64,000 nt of DNA from Verrucomicrobiaceae bacterium (GTDB lineage Bacteria > Verrucomicrobiota > Verrucomicrobiia > Verrucomicrobiales > Akkermansiaceae). The DNA is taken from positions 1 to 64,000 of the forward strand of contig JAIXQH010000066.1 in NCBI GenBank assembly GCA_027484055.1. The letters run 5' to 3'. Shown here piece after piece: positions 9,765 to 18,849 of this stretch. The notes beneath the pieces were generated by a model. The model was not told where the DNA came from. It ran no database searches and saw only the letters and a program-made list of their open reading frames with translations. Made by a program: the position numbers and the translations under genes. Within the stretch, counting starts at the first letter, position 1. Every line of letters starts with the position of its first letter.

Positions 9765-10904
9765 TCACTGCCGGGCGAAGACCAAGCAAATCGGGCTGGG
9801 GCTGGTGACGGTGCAGCTGGCGGGGCTGAGTTTTCCGGTGCTGGGGTCGAGGGCGAGCACACTGATGGTGTTGGAGTTTTGATGGGCGCAGAGGATCCAT
9901 TTCCCGCTGGGGTCGATGGTGAAATGGCGTGGGGTTTTTCCGCCGCAGGGAATGTTTTGGACGATGGTGAGGGTGCCTGTCTGGGCGTCGCGAGCATAGA
10001 CGGTGAGGGAGTCGTGGCCGCGGTTGCTGCTGTAGATGAATTTTCCATTCGGGTGGACGGTGATTTCTGCCGAGGTGCTGACGCCGGTGAAGTCGGTGGG
10101 CAGGGTGGGGACGCTACCGAGCGAAGTGGTTTTTCCGTCGGCGTAGGAGGCTGCGAGCACAGTGTTTGACAACTCGTTAAGCACGTAGAGCTGCTTGCCA
10201 TCGGGGGTGAAGGCCAAGTGTCGCGGGCCGGCACCGGGGGCGGTGGTGATGGAGGGAAGGGGGCTACCGAGCTTGGAGGTGGCGGCGTCGAAGGGATAGA
10301 TGAGGACTTGGTCGAGCCCGAGATCTGGGACGAGCAGGTGTTTGTTTGCCGCGTCGAAGTAGACGCCGTGGGCATGCGGACCATCTTGGCGCGGCTTCAT
10401 GGGGCCTGAGCCGGTGTGGGCGACGGCGGAGGCGATGGCTCCAGGTGCCCCGGCTTCATTGAGTAAAACGGTCGCCAAGGTGCCGTCTCCATAGTTCGAC
10501 ACGGCCACGCATTTTCCAGTGGCGTCCACGGTTAGGTGGCACGCGCCCTTTCCGCCAGCGCTGGCTTCACCGAGGAAGCTGAGTTGGTGGTCCGGGCCGA
10601 TGCGAAAACCGGCGACGGAGGCTGAGCCATCAGGAAATGGAGCATTCGGCTGGCCGCAGGCGTAGAGGATGGGTTGCGTGGGGTGGAGGGTGAGGAAACC
10701 GGGGTTCTGGTATTCGGCGGCGAGGGTCGGCTCGCTGAGTTGGCCCGTTTCTGCGTTGAAATCCGCGAGGTAGATGCCCTTGCTGGTAGAGGATTTACCG
10801 GTGTTCGTACCGATGAAGACGGGGGCGGCTTGCACGGCGGTGGCGAGCAAGAAAATCGGGAAAAGATGATGCAGCATCGGTAGGTAACGCAGGGTGAGAG
10901 CCAT
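9765..10904 (-). CDS. Exported seven-bladed propeller lactonase family protein (Pgl/YbhE-like)
   Basis: A member of the lactonase family that includes the YbhE type of 6-phosphogluconolactonase and muconate lactonising enzymes. It has a signal peptide (LFPIFLLATAVQA). Family features are YIGTNTG-like VFIGTNTG at the mature start, GSGPMKPRQDGPHAHGVYFD, then LLVPDLGLDQVLIYPFD, GPRHLAFTPDGKQLYVLNEL, and near the end CGGKTPRHFTIDPSGKW. The start may instead be MLHHLFP at 10877; neither has a well-placed ribosome site. Export argues against the standard cytoplasmic pentose-phosphate role, so the substrate is uncertain. It is divergent from ureF. Confidence 0.8.
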   Translation of the reverse strand: MALTLRYLPMLHHLFPIFLLATAVQAAPVFIGTNTGKSSTSKGIYLADFNAETGQLSEPTLAAEYQNPGFLTLHPTQPILYACGQPNAPFPDGSASVAGFRIGPDHQLSFLGEASAGGKGACHLTVDATGKCVAVSNYGDGTLATVLLNEAGAPGAIASAVAHTGSGPMKPRQDGPHAHGVYFDAANKHLLVPDLGLDQVLIYPFDAATSKLGSPLPSITTAPGAGPRHLAFTPDGKQLYVLNELSNTVLAASYADGKTTSLGSVPTLPTDFTGVSTSAEITVHPNGKFIYSSNRGHDSLTVYARDAQTGTLTIVQNIPCGGKTPRHFTIDPSGKWILCAHQNSNTISVLALDPSTGKLSPASCTVTSPSPICLVFARQ

Positions 10905-10992
10905 TTCCTTCAGGTCAGGTAAATTTTCGCGTGGCGTGGGGGTTTTCAGGTTTCCTTTTGAGTGGTCGAATCTTAAGCATTGCCTGCGTGCG

Positions 10993-11658
10993 ATGACTTC
11001 CGACCCATGGCTATGGCTGCTTCAGGCTAACGACAGTGCTTATCCGTCTGGGGCCTATGCACATTCCTTCGGACTAGAAGAATTGGTGGAGGCTGGGGTG
11101 GTCAAGAACCCGGTCGATCTTGAACGCTTTCTGACGGCGCAAATCCTACCCGCTCTGCTCTCGTTTGAGCTACCCTTTTTCGCCCGTGCCCATGCCGCTG
11201 CGGTGGCAGGAAATGCGGCGGACCTATTGGCGATGGATTACGAGCTGGACGCTTGGCGCATCCCTGCCGAACTCCGCGATGCGTCGCGGCGCATCGGCTC
11301 ACAGCGGCTCAGCCTATTGGCTCAATTGCACCCGAGTGCGTTGATCCAAGAGCACTTGGCGGCAGCTCCTAGGAGTCACCACTTGGTGGTGACGGCACTT
11401 GAGTTATCGGGCGTGCCCGTGGCCCAAGCGGCGCGAGCCTTCGCCTTCCAAACCGTCGCCGGACTTTCTGCCGCTTCCATGAAACTGCTGCGCCTCGGCC
11501 AGACGACTTGCCAGCAGATCCTCTGCCGCACCTTGGCCTCGCTAAGCTGTCAGATCGACGAATCACTCGACCAGCCGGTGGATGGTTGGTTCAATCCACT
11601 GCTCGAAATCGCCTCACTCCGCCATGCCCGCGCCCATGCCAGACTCTTCATTTCCTGA
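10993..11658 (+). CDS. ureF: Urease accessory protein UreF
   Basis: UreF works with UreD and UreG in delivering nickel to apo-urease and acts as a checkpoint for UreG GTP hydrolysis. At 222 residues it starts at [20 protein letters not shown], with the family's [15 protein letters not shown] motif. The frame is open upstream to 10894, but that extension has no family match. The C-terminal region has [20 protein letters not shown], the usual P-x-L-[DE]-I-x-S-x-x-H end. The gene overlaps ureG by about 35 bases, so the cluster is a tight operon. Confidence 0.93.
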   Translation: MTSDPWLWLLQANDSAYPSGAYAHSFGLEELVEAGVVKNPVDLERFLTAQILPALLSFELPFFARAHAAAVAGNAADLLAMDYELDAWRIPAELRDASRRIGSQRLSLLAQLHPSALIQEHLAAAPRSHHLVVTALELSGVPVAQAARAFAFQTVAGLSAASMKLLRLGQTTCQQILCRTLASLSCQIDESLDQPVDGWFNPLLEIASLRHARAHARLFIS

Positions 11659-12268
11659 TTTGAAAAAACGTCCGTTCCGCCTCGGTGTCGGTGGCCCCGT
11701 CGGATCGGGGAAAACGATGTGCGTGCTGCGGCTGAGCCAATGGCTCAAGGACGAGTTCTCACTCGCGGTCATCACCAACGACATCTACACCCGCGAGGAT
11801 GCGGAATTCATGCTGCGGGAGGGGGTGCTGCCGGCTGATCGGGTGATCGGGGTGGAGACGGGGGGCTGCCCGCACACGGCGATCCGGGATGACACGAGCA
11901 TGAACATGGCGGCCGTGATCGATTTAGAAAATCGCCACCCGGACTTGCAGCTGATTCTCATCGAGAGCGGTGGCGATAATCTCTCGGCGACCTTTTCTCC
12001 AGAGCTGGTGGATGCCTACATCTACGTGATCGATGTGGCGGAAGGGGATAAGATCCCGCGCAAGGGTGGCCCGGCCATCCGCACCAGTGATTTACTGCTC
12101 ATCAACAAAACCGACCTCGCGCCCTATGTGGGAGCGGATTTGGAGGTCATGGCGCGGGACTCGAAGCTCCAGCGCGGCACTCGGCCGTTTTTGTTTGCGG
12201 ATTTGAAATCGGAAAAAGGGAAAGAAGACCTACTCGCCTGGCTCAAGCATGAATACCTCTTCGTCTAG
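11624..12268 (+). CDS. ureG: Urease accessory GTPase UreG
   Basis: SIMIBI-class GTPase that carries Ni2+ and drives urease metallocentre assembly. The first good start is [10 protein letters not shown] (11624), inside ureF; MPDSSF at 11636 is possible too. Visible motifs are the P-loop [11 protein letters not shown], switch-region [12 protein letters not shown], the [13 protein letters not shown] segment holding the metal-binding Cys-Pro-His, [16 protein letters not shown], and the guanine-specificity motif [10 protein letters not shown]. All key residues are present. The stop overlaps the ureD start by 20 bases. Confidence 0.95.
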   Translation: MPAPMPDSSFPDLKKRPFRLGVGGPVGSGKTMCVLRLSQWLKDEFSLAVITNDIYTREDAEFMLREGVLPADRVIGVETGGCPHTAIRDDTSMNMAAVIDLENRHPDLQLILIESGGDNLSATFSPELVDAYIYVIDVAEGDKIPRKGGPAIRTSDLLLINKTDLAPYVGADLEVMARDSKLQRGTRPFLFADLKSEKGKEDLLAWLKHEYLFV

Positions 12269-13124
12269 TCCAAGCGTGGAGCGCGCCACGGCGGGGGCCG
12301 TTTCAGGATCTTCGCTGAATGGGCATCTCAAGCTGCGCTGCACGGTCCGGGCCGACGGCACGCCATTCATCTCTCAGCAGAGCTTCCGGGCGCCGATTCA
12401 TTTGAGTAAAAGCCACGTGGACCATGGGCATCTGGTGCAAAGCATCGTCAATCCGACCGCAGGATTTTTCGACGGCGACCGCTTAGAGGCCTTTGTGGAG
12501 GTCGGCGCTGGGGCGAAACTCGTGCTAAGCACGCCCTCCGCCTCACGAGTCTATCGGACACGCTCGGGTCAAGCGGCGCGAAATCAGCAGACCTTCCACG
12601 TCGGGGAAAATGCCGCATTTGAATGGATTCCCGAGCCTTTCATCCCCCATGCCGGTGCGTGCTATGTGCAGCAGACGACGATTTCGGTGCATCCGTCTGC
12701 CAGTCTCTTGTTCTTCGACTGGATCGCTCCTGGACGGGTGGCGATGGGAGAAATCTTCGCCTACAAACAGCTCCGGTGGGAGCTCGACCTCAGGCTCGGG
12801 GAGACGCTTCTTGCGCGCGAGCGGTACGACTTGTGCCCCGGGGGCCTCAGCTTGGAGGCGCTGCGGGTAAAATTCCCTGCGGCTCACTATTTATCCGTGT
12901 ATGCGGCGGGTGAAATGACCCGGCAGTGGCCGAGCGAGCGGCTCGATGCCCTAAACTCCGAAGACACCTACCTCGGCCACGGGCCGCTGACCGGTGGCGT
13001 GCAGGTCATCCGCGCGCTGTGCCGGGACAGCTTGGCGGCGCGGCGCTTATTGGAGGCGTTACGGCCGATGTTGTATGATGCCGCAGGTCTCAAGCCGCCA
13101 TCTGTGGGACGCCTTTTCCTTTAA
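12249..13124 (+). CDS. ureD: Urease accessory protein UreD (UreH)
   Basis: Scaffold that binds apo-urease and recruits UreF and UreG. The 291-residue protein has the family blocks [18 protein letters not shown], then [39 protein letters not shown], the central [15 protein letters not shown], and [13 protein letters not shown]. The order ureF-ureG-ureD with overlaps indicates one transcript. No ureA, ureB, ureC or ureE lies in the window; the structural genes must be elsewhere if the enzyme is made. Confidence 0.92.
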   Translation: MNTSSSSPSVERATAGAVSGSSLNGHLKLRCTVRADGTPFISQQSFRAPIHLSKSHVDHGHLVQSIVNPTAGFFDGDRLEAFVEVGAGAKLVLSTPSASRVYRTRSGQAARNQQTFHVGENAAFEWIPEPFIPHAGACYVQQTTISVHPSASLLFFDWIAPGRVAMGEIFAYKQLRWELDLRLGETLLARERYDLCPGGLSLEALRVKFPAAHYLSVYAAGEMTRQWPSERLDALNSEDTYLGHGPLTGGVQVIRALCRDSLAARRLLEALRPMLYDAAGLKPPSVGRLFL

Positions 13125-13138
13125 GGGTAAAAAGAGAA

Positions 13139-13166
13139 GGCGCGGATTCGTTTCCGAAATCCGCGC
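13139..13166 (-). terminator. Hairpin terminator for the HAD gene
   Basis: Perfect 10-base stem GGCGCGGATT / AATCCGCGCC with an 8-base loop. Read on the minus strand it is followed by TTCTCTTTTT, so it best serves minus-strand transcription coming from the HAD gene; on the plus strand it has no T tract. It may also block read-through from ureD. Confidence 0.6.
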
Positions 13167-13202
13167 CCTATGTATACCCCCCCCGAGCACTGAATGGCGT
13201 TA

Positions 13203-13258
13203 TAGTGAAGTAGGTCTTCCCCCCGGAACCCTACTTCCCGCACAAACTTGCGGGGTTG
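13203..13258. other. Two further stem-loops in the ureD/HAD convergent gap
   Basis: After the terminator come a GAAGTAGG / CCTACTTC stem with a C-rich loop and a CCCGCA / TGCGGG stem with a 6-base loop. Together with 13139-13166 this makes three hairpins in 120 bases. No coding frame is convincing. They could be bidirectional termination or a small structured RNA. Confidence 0.35.
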
Positions 13259-13316
13259 GAGATAAGCTGGGTTTATAGTTAACTTTTGTAAACAAATAAA
13301 TTCATGGTCTTGAAAA

Positions 13317-14123
13317 TTATTGAGGGCGACTCGGGAAATAATGTAACAGCGCCTCAACGGACCCGTGGCCATGGGCGGCATGGGTGATGAGGCCACCAGA
13401 GGCGGCGACTTTTTCCTTGATGGCGGCGACGGAATTGGACGGGCAGGCGCTCATCTTTGCGTAGACCGGATCGATCATTTCGAGGTCGTTGTGCCCGTCG
13501 CCGATGGCGAAGCACTCTGCGGCAGTGAGGCGGTAGTGGGTGGCGATTTGGCGCAGGGAGCTGCCTTTTTGATAATCCCGGTGGCCGAAGCGCAGCCAGA
13601 TGGAGTTCCGCTGCCATGAGAGATGCGGCTGATCCTGAACCATCGGCTCAATCTGCGAGAGCAGCCATTCCATTTCCTCAAGGTTCTGGGTGATGAAGCC
13701 TGCGGGTTCACCATCCATTTCTTGCCAGAGGGCGCCGGTGCGCTCTTCGACCAACTTGCGGATTTGGCGTAGAAGTGGGCGCGCTTGGGCGAATAGGTCG
13801 TGAATTTCTCGGTGACATTGCTCATTCCACTCCGCCTGCGGCTGCCACTCACCGAGCTGGGTTGGGAAATAGATTTCACGTTCCCGGGCGACCACCCAGT
13901 CGGGTAAAAAGGGGAACTCGCTCTCGATAAAGCCCTCGACGAGTAGCGGCATGGAGCGGCCGGTGTTGATGCCCCAGACAATATTTCGCTCCGCGCGGAG
14001 TTTCCGGATCAGCTCGAAAAACGCAACCGGCACTGGCGGGGAGTCGCCCGAGTGGTGGAGCGTGCCGTCGAAGTCGAAAGAAAGAATCGCTGAGGGTGAG
14101 GAAATGGCAGGTAGGGCAAGCAT
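13317..14123 (-). CDS. HAD-superfamily (Cof/IIB-type) phosphatase
   Basis: Soluble phosphatase of the haloacid dehalogenase superfamily. With the start at MLALPAISS (14123) it is 268 residues; the longer frame to 14234 runs into the upstream gene and adds no family sequence. Motif I is FDFDGTLHHSG with the nucleophile and acid/base aspartates, and motif IV is GDGHNDLEMI. The central cap is of the C2 (IIB) kind, as in sugar and mannosyl-phosphate phosphatases. The substrate is unknown. It lies 11 bases after the upstream 14135-15307 gene, so both are likely co-transcribed. Confidence 0.85.
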   Translation of the reverse strand: MLALPAISSPSAILSFDFDGTLHHSGDSPPVPVAFFELIRKLRAERNIVWGINTGRSMPLLVEGFIESEFPFLPDWVVAREREIYFPTQLGEWQPQAEWNEQCHREIHDLFAQARPLLRQIRKLVEERTGALWQEMDGEPAGFITQNLEEMEWLLSQIEPMVQDQPHLSWQRNSIWLRFGHRDYQKGSSLRQIATHYRLTAAECFAIGDGHNDLEMIDPVYAKMSACPSNSVAAIKEKVAASGGLITHAAHGHGSVEALLHYFPSRPQ

Positions 14124-14134
14124 GAGATCGAGGC

Positions 14135-15307
14135 TTAGGGAGTGGTGAGAGTGTCGCGGCACCAAGCAAGTGCCATCATCGCGTAGCCTGTTCCATAGGC
14201 TTGGTGGTAGTCGTAGAGGGGGTAGTCCCACCAAGAGCCGTCTTTTTCTTGATGTTCGAGTATGATGGTGGCAAGCGCCTTGGCGTAGTAGGCGTGCTTC
14301 TCGGGTGGTAGAAGTTTTACGGATTCCGTGAAGTAATAGATGCCGTAGTAGTAGAAATACCCGGCGATGCGGAAGGCTCCCTCATGCGGAACTGGGCGCT
14401 TTCTCGCGTCGCTCAGGAAGCCCTCGCGTGCTAGGAATCGATCCGCCCAAGTGGTGAGAACCTCGTCGGTGATGGCCTTTTCTCCGAAGATTCGCAGGGC
14501 GGCGTTGCACGACTGAGAGCGAGCGAGTGAGCCTGCTGGGCGGTTGATATCGAGGCGCGGGCGCATCCGGTGGTCGAACGAATAGGTGTAGGAGAAATCC
14601 GGAGTGCGCTGGTAGTTGATTCCGGCGATGGCATGCTTGATGAGTTTTTCGTTGAGCGTGGAGCCCATGGTCCGGCGAGCTTGGTCCATCCCTAGCAAGA
14701 CGGTGGCCGTCGTAAATGAGGTGGGTATGCCGGAGGGTTTTTGGGTCGCGATTTCGTCAAACACATCGAGGTAGCCCCAGCCGCCGTTGATGTCTTCGTA
14801 ACGGTCCACAAGGTCGATTTGTTCTTGGGCGAGACGCGCCCATTCCGACCGTTTGGTAGGATCATTTTCCCGCACATACAGCCGTGACATGGCGCGAATT
14901 GCATAGGCGTGCCCCCAGACATTGTAGGTGGTGGTGAGATCGGCCCGTCTGAGCTTCGGCAGCTCCGTGGCCGTCCAGATAGCAGCCTTGGAAATTGCGG
15001 CATCCGCCATCGGGCGTGGATCCTTGGCATCGATCAAGCCACACAGCGCGAGTTCTGAGGCCCCGGCTTTGAACGCTTGGTGGGCACCAGGAAGTGGCGC
15101 GTAGATGTTAAGATCCTTCGTTTTTCGCGCACTGCCCCACGAGCCATCGGGGTTCTGGTGCGAAAGTAGAAAATCCGTGCCGCGTGTGATGGCGGCGTTG
15201 ATTTGCCCGACTTGGACTTCGGCATGTGCCGTTTGTGAAGCACCGAGCACCATCGCGAGTGAAAGGCAGGATCCCGCACGCAGCAACGATAAGGGGCTGA
15301 AAATCAT
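14135..15307 (-). CDS. Exported protein with prenyltransferase/squalene-cyclase-type repeats
   Basis: Secreted alpha-toroid protein related to the prenyltransferase/squalene oxidase repeat superfamily. A start at MIFSPLSLLRAGSCLSLAM (15307) gives a clear signal peptide ending at TAHA. QW-like repeats are seen at both ends: LSHQNPDGSWGSA near the start and EHQEKDGSWWDYPLYDYHQA near the end, with NGGWGYLDVFDE between. No DxDD-type cyclase acid motif is evident, so enzymatic cyclisation is unlikely to be claimable. Such exported proteins are common in Planctomycetes and Verrucomicrobia and have no agreed function. It sits between plsX and the HAD gene on one strand. Confidence 0.72.
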   Translation of the reverse strand: MIFSPLSLLRAGSCLSLAMVLGASQTAHAEVQVGQINAAITRGTDFLLSHQNPDGSWGSARKTKDLNIYAPLPGAHQAFKAGASELALCGLIDAKDPRPMADAAISKAAIWTATELPKLRRADLTTTYNVWGHAYAIRAMSRLYVRENDPTKRSEWARLAQEQIDLVDRYEDINGGWGYLDVFDEIATQKPSGIPTSFTTATVLLGMDQARRTMGSTLNEKLIKHAIAGINYQRTPDFSYTYSFDHRMRPRLDINRPAGSLARSQSCNAALRIFGEKAITDEVLTTWADRFLAREGFLSDARKRPVPHEGAFRIAGYFYYYGIYYFTESVKLLPPEKHAYYAKALATIILEHQEKDGSWWDYPLYDYHQAYGTGYAMMALAWCRDTLTTP

Positions 15308-15388
15308 GGGGCTGAGCACGCTGCACCTAAGCAGAAAACGGGGCACAATGCCCGAAAAAATCCGCGTCAAAGTAATTTATCCCCACGC

Positions 15389-16426
15389 TCACCCAACTTC
15401 CACCTCGGCAGCTGCCTGCTCCGCGATCGCGGCCAGTGCTTCTTGAATGCGAGGATTCACGCCTTTTTCCACCGTTTCTAAGCTGACACGGATCGCATTC
15501 CGCACGGCCAAAGCCGTGGAGGAGCCGTGGGCGATGATCACCACCCCGTTCACTCCGAGCAGCGGGCTCCCGCCGTAGGTTTCATAACTACTCTTCTCCT
15601 TGAGCGCCTTGAATGCCCCTTGAGCGAGCATCGCCCCAGCAATCCGCAACGGGTTGCCTTTAATTTCCGTTTTGAGCCACTTGGAAACCGCTTTGGCCGT
15701 GGCCTCAATGGTTTTCAGCATGATGTTCCCGACAAATCCGTCGCAGAGCACGATGTCTAATTCCGTTTCAAACAAATCCCGCCCCTCGACATTTCCGACG
15801 AAATGAATACCAGGCGTTTTTTTCAGCAGTTTGAAGGTCTCTTTGGTGAAGGTGGTGCCTTTTTCATCCTCCTCGCCGTTTGACATCAGCCCGACTTTCG
15901 GTTGCTTCACCCCCAGCACACCACGCGCGAAGGCGCTGCCCATCACCGCGTAGGCAACTAGGTGCTCAGGCTTCGCTTCTGGATTCGCGCCCGCGTCGAG
16001 GATGTGACAAATGCCATATTCATTCGGGATTGCCGAGGCGATTCCGGCACGATCCACACCGGGTAAAGTCCGCAGTTTCAATGTCGCCGCGGCCACCGCC
16101 GCCCCGGTATTTCCTGCGGAGACAAAAGCGTCTGCACGCCGATCTTTCACCATGTCCATGGCGACGCCGATGGATGAAAGCTTCTTGCGCCGCACCGTTT
16201 TTGCACCCGGTTCTGCCATCCCGATGACTTCCGGCGCGTGAACGATGCTCACCCGTGGGTCATTCAAATCCAGCCCTTGGCGCTTGCACTCTTCTTGAAG
16301 AATTTCCTCAACTCCCACCAGGTAAAGGTGTTCCAGCTTCGGGTAATACCTCAGCGCATCAATCGCGCCTCCGATGTTTACGGCGGGGGCACTGTCCCCA
16401 CCCATGGCGTCAAGGGCGACTTTCAT
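15389..16426 (-). CDS. plsX: Phosphate acyltransferase PlsX
   Basis: Makes acyl-phosphate from acyl-ACP, the first step of phospholipid synthesis by the PlsX/PlsY route, at the inner membrane face. The 345-residue length is normal. Typical blocks are MKVALDAMGGDSAP at the start, MAEPGAKTVRRKKLSS, DAFVSAGNTGAAVAA, the middle LDAGANPEAKPEHLVAYAVM, and GGSPLLGVNGVVIIAHGSS near the end. It follows rpmF and DUF177, the standard bacterial gene order. The 3' side continues to the terpenoid-cyclase-fold gene. Confidence 0.95.
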   Translation of the reverse strand: MKVALDAMGGDSAPAVNIGGAIDALRYYPKLEHLYLVGVEEILQEECKRQGLDLNDPRVSIVHAPEVIGMAEPGAKTVRRKKLSSIGVAMDMVKDRRADAFVSAGNTGAAVAAATLKLRTLPGVDRAGIASAIPNEYGICHILDAGANPEAKPEHLVAYAVMGSAFARGVLGVKQPKVGLMSNGEEDEKGTTFTKETFKLLKKTPGIHFVGNVEGRDLFETELDIVLCDGFVGNIMLKTIEATAKAVSKWLKTEIKGNPLRIAGAMLAQGAFKALKEKSSYETYGGSPLLGVNGVVIIAHGSSTALAVRNAIRVSLETVEKGVNPRIQEALAAIAEQAAAEVEVG

Positions 16427-16528
16427 GCGGCTTGTTCAAAGAGTTTTTAGTGGGTTCTGGAATACGAAAAATACCGCCAGAGGAATTTCCCCAAGCGGTA
16501 GTTTTGACGAATTCACGAGAGCTTAGCT

Positions 16529-16711
16529 TCAGAGAGCTTCGACTTCGAGCACTTGGCGACCGCGATAGTATCCACAGGATGGACACGCGATGTGCGAAGG
16601 GACTCGGCTACCGCATTCAGGGCAGCTCTTGAAGATAGGTGCACGCCAGCGGGTGGCGCCACGGCGCATTTTTTGGCGGCTTTTAGATTGGCGTCTTTTT
16701 GGTACGGCCAT
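16529..16711 (-). CDS. rpmF: 50S ribosomal protein L32
   Basis: 60-residue ribosomal protein with the usual MAVPKRRQSKSRQKMRRGAT start and a zinc-ribbon: CPECGSRVPSHIACPSCGYY, that is two CxxC pairs, so this is the zinc-binding form. It sits 13 bases after the DUF177 gene and about 100 bases before plsX, the conserved order of this cluster. Confidence 0.96.
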   Translation of the reverse strand: MAVPKRRQSKSRQKMRRGATRWRAPIFKSCPECGSRVPSHIACPSCGYYRGRQVLEVEAL

Positions 16712-16724
16712 GGTCGTTGTTCAG

Positions 16725-17228
16725 TTAGGGTTGGTCCTTTAGGTCCTTAAAAATGTCGAGAGCAGACCAGCGGTCATCACTCTCGGCGCGGGGGGGAGTG
16801 GGTAGCCCATCTTCTGGGGACTTGTCCACTGATAAATATCGGGAATCGATTTCACATTTCTGCGGCACGTCCCCTTCCTCGCATTTCGGGTCCGTCGGGA
16901 AATTGATTAAGACCTCCTCTCGCATCGCTTCCGTCGCGTCGATTTCGCCCTCGCGCTCAATCTCGATGGATACTGCGGCGTCTTCTAAACGGATCGTTTG
17001 CACGAACGGATGCAGCGTTCTCACACAGGTGAATTCAAATGCAGCACTCAGCGATCCCGTCAGAAGTAACTCAGAGCCAAAGCGTTGCGCCCACACTTCA
17101 TAGACCAGCGGACCCACCGCCTGCGCGTCGTCCTCCGCCAACCCGAAGATCTCCTGCGGCAGCTCGCCTGAATACAGTTTCCCTTCATCTGGCAAGCTCG
17201 CCAGATCGATCATTAAATGTCCTTTCAT
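16725..17228 (-). CDS. DUF177 (YceD-like) protein
   Basis: Conserved protein encoded just upstream of rpmF in most bacteria; YceD-family members are linked to 23S rRNA maturation or accumulation. Starting at MKGHLMIDLASLPDEG (17228) gives 167 residues; the frame is open to 17279. The family's Cys motif is partly visible as FTCVRTLHPFVQTI and the second conserved block as EEVLINFPTDPKCEEGD. The divergent M42 peptidase starts 88 bases away, so the gap holds both promoters. Confidence 0.85.
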   Translation of the reverse strand: MKGHLMIDLASLPDEGKLYSGELPQEIFGLAEDDAQAVGPLVYEVWAQRFGSELLLTGSLSAAFEFTCVRTLHPFVQTIRLEDAAVSIEIEREGEIDATEAMREEVLINFPTDPKCEEGDVPQKCEIDSRYLSVDKSPEDGLPTPPRAESDDRWSALDIFKDLKDQP

Positions 17229-17316
17229 CGCCAGACGGTAACTGACCACTCCGTTCCGCCAAGTCGGATTTTTTCTCACTCGTCAGCGGGTCGTGGCGCG
17301 CTAATTTCCTCTCACC

Positions 17317-18375
17317 ATGCCCATCGATATTCCCTTGCTGGCCCGTATTTGCGAAGCCCCCGGCGCTCCTGGATTTGAAAAAGTCATCCGCTCGCTCGTC
17401 CTCGAAGAACTCAAAGGCCTCTGCGAAGAGGTCCGCACCGACAACATGGGCAACGTCATCGCCCTGAAAAAAGGCAAGTCCTCGGCCCACAAAACCATGG
17501 CCGCCGCCCACATGGACGAAATCGGCTTCATCGTGACCTACATCGACGACAAGGGCTTCATCCGCTTCAATCCCGTCGGCGGCTTCGATCCCAAAACCCT
17601 TACCTCCCAGCGCGTCATCATCCACGGGCGCAAGGACCTCATGGGCGTCATGGGCTCCAAGCCCGTCCACATCATGTCCCCGGAGGAAAAAAACAAGGTC
17701 GTGAAAATCACCGACTATTTCATCGACACCGGCCTGCCGAAAAAGGAGGTCGAGAAACTCGTTGCCATCGGGGATTTTGTCACCCGTTTCTCCCCACTCA
17801 TCGAGCTAGGCGACTGCATCAACGTGAAATCCCTCGATAACCGCGCCTCCGTTTTCGTCCTCATCCAGACCCTCCGCGAGTTGAAAAAATCCAAGCGCAA
17901 GCCCGCTTACGACTTCTACGCCGTCTTCACCGTGCAAGAAGAAGTCGGCCTCCGTGGCGCCCAGGCCTCCGCCCTCCAAATCCAACCCGATTTCAGCTTC
18001 GGCCTCGACACCACCATCGCCTACGACGTCCCCGGATCAGCGCCACAAGAACGCTGCACCAGCCTCGGTGAAGGCGCGGCCATCAAGCTCATGGACTCCT
18101 CTGTCATCTGTGATTACCGCATGATCGAATTCATGAAGGCCGCCGCCACCCGTCATAAAATCAAATGGCAGCCAGAAATCCTCGCCGCAGGTGGCACCGA
18201 CACCGCCAGCCTCCAGCGCATGGTCGCCGGCGGATCCATCGCCGGTGCCGTCTCCATTCCCACCCGCCACATCCACCAAACCATCGAGTCCTGCCATAAG
18301 GAAGACCTCGCCGCCTGCATCCAGCTCCTCACCGCCTGCGTCTGCGACCTCGACCAACACGACTGGAAATTCTGA
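17317..18375 (+). CDS. M42-family metallo-aminopeptidase
   Basis: Cytoplasmic dinuclear metallopeptidase of family M42 (PepA/FrvX/TET type), which trims N-terminal residues from peptides. The 352 residues are full length. Metal and catalytic motifs are AAHMDEIGF, SLDNRASV, the general base pair in VQEEVGLRGA, GLDTT, and late IPTRHIHQTIESCHKED with the last histidine ligand. A strong terminator follows 30 bases after the stop, so the gene is probably transcribed alone. Codon use is strongly C-ending, like the following nrd genes. Confidence 0.92.
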   Translation: MPIDIPLLARICEAPGAPGFEKVIRSLVLEELKGLCEEVRTDNMGNVIALKKGKSSAHKTMAAAHMDEIGFIVTYIDDKGFIRFNPVGGFDPKTLTSQRVIIHGRKDLMGVMGSKPVHIMSPEEKNKVVKITDYFIDTGLPKKEVEKLVAIGDFVTRFSPLIELGDCINVKSLDNRASVFVLIQTLRELKKSKRKPAYDFYAVFTVQEEVGLRGAQASALQIQPDFSFGLDTTIAYDVPGSAPQERCTSLGEGAAIKLMDSSVICDYRMIEFMKAAATRHKIKWQPEILAAGGTDTASLQRMVAGGSIAGAVSIPTRHIHQTIESCHKEDLAACIQLLTACVCDLDQHDWKF

Positions 18376-18404
18376 TTTTCTCTACATTTACCCATCCCCA
18401 CTCG

Positions 18405-18438
18405 ACCGCCACCCCATCCACGGGGCTGGCGGTTTTTT
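18405..18438 (+). terminator. Rho-independent terminator after the M42 peptidase
   Basis: ACCGCCA / TGGCGGT arms enclose a second CCCC / GGGG pairing and are followed by a run of six T. This separates the peptidase from the nrd operon. Confidence 0.85.
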
Positions 18439-18849
18439 CGTTAAATCCCCCAGCAAATAAACCTCAAACCCACCGGATCCTAAGCCTGCAAAAACTTTTA
18501 TACTTCTAAACCAAGATCTTCTGCGGAAAACCCATCCCTAAACCCCGTTGATTCATAAAAATTAACTATTTTTTTCAAATTTTCATCCCTCCCACTCAAT
18601 CCACCGCTCCGCAAAAAAAATTGATACCCCTAGATGACCCTTCCGATTTCCCGCACCGCCGTCATAAGTCCTAGATCCTCCTTGTGATTTACATGGTAAA
18701 CACTAACTCATAAGCACTACATCTTGTATTGTGAATAATTTGTGGATACCACATGAGCAAAATCGGATTGACCCGGCCCGCCATTTGCTACCACTCTGCA
18801 AACCGCTGAGATTGTTTCTCGACGCTCCAATTCTCCACCATTCACGCCC
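18439..18849 (+). promoter_or_regulatory. Leader of the nrd operon
   Basis: 411 bases, AT-rich, with no convincing gene. It includes a perfect TGTGG-ATA-CCACA palindrome (18741-18753) and, just upstream at 18719-18733, a partial likeness to an NrdR box ending in TATTGTG. Only about 11 of 16 consensus positions fit, and no well-spaced second box is seen, so NrdR control is only a possibility. Confidence 0.35.

Noticed and set aside
9694-9900. N-terminal extension of the PhoX-like gene
   Set aside because: Low-complexity basic residues before a clear Tat signal at 9693.
18719-18753. NrdR-box pair before nrdB
   Set aside because: Only one partial match (about 11 of 16) and no second box at the required spacing, so listed only as a possibility.
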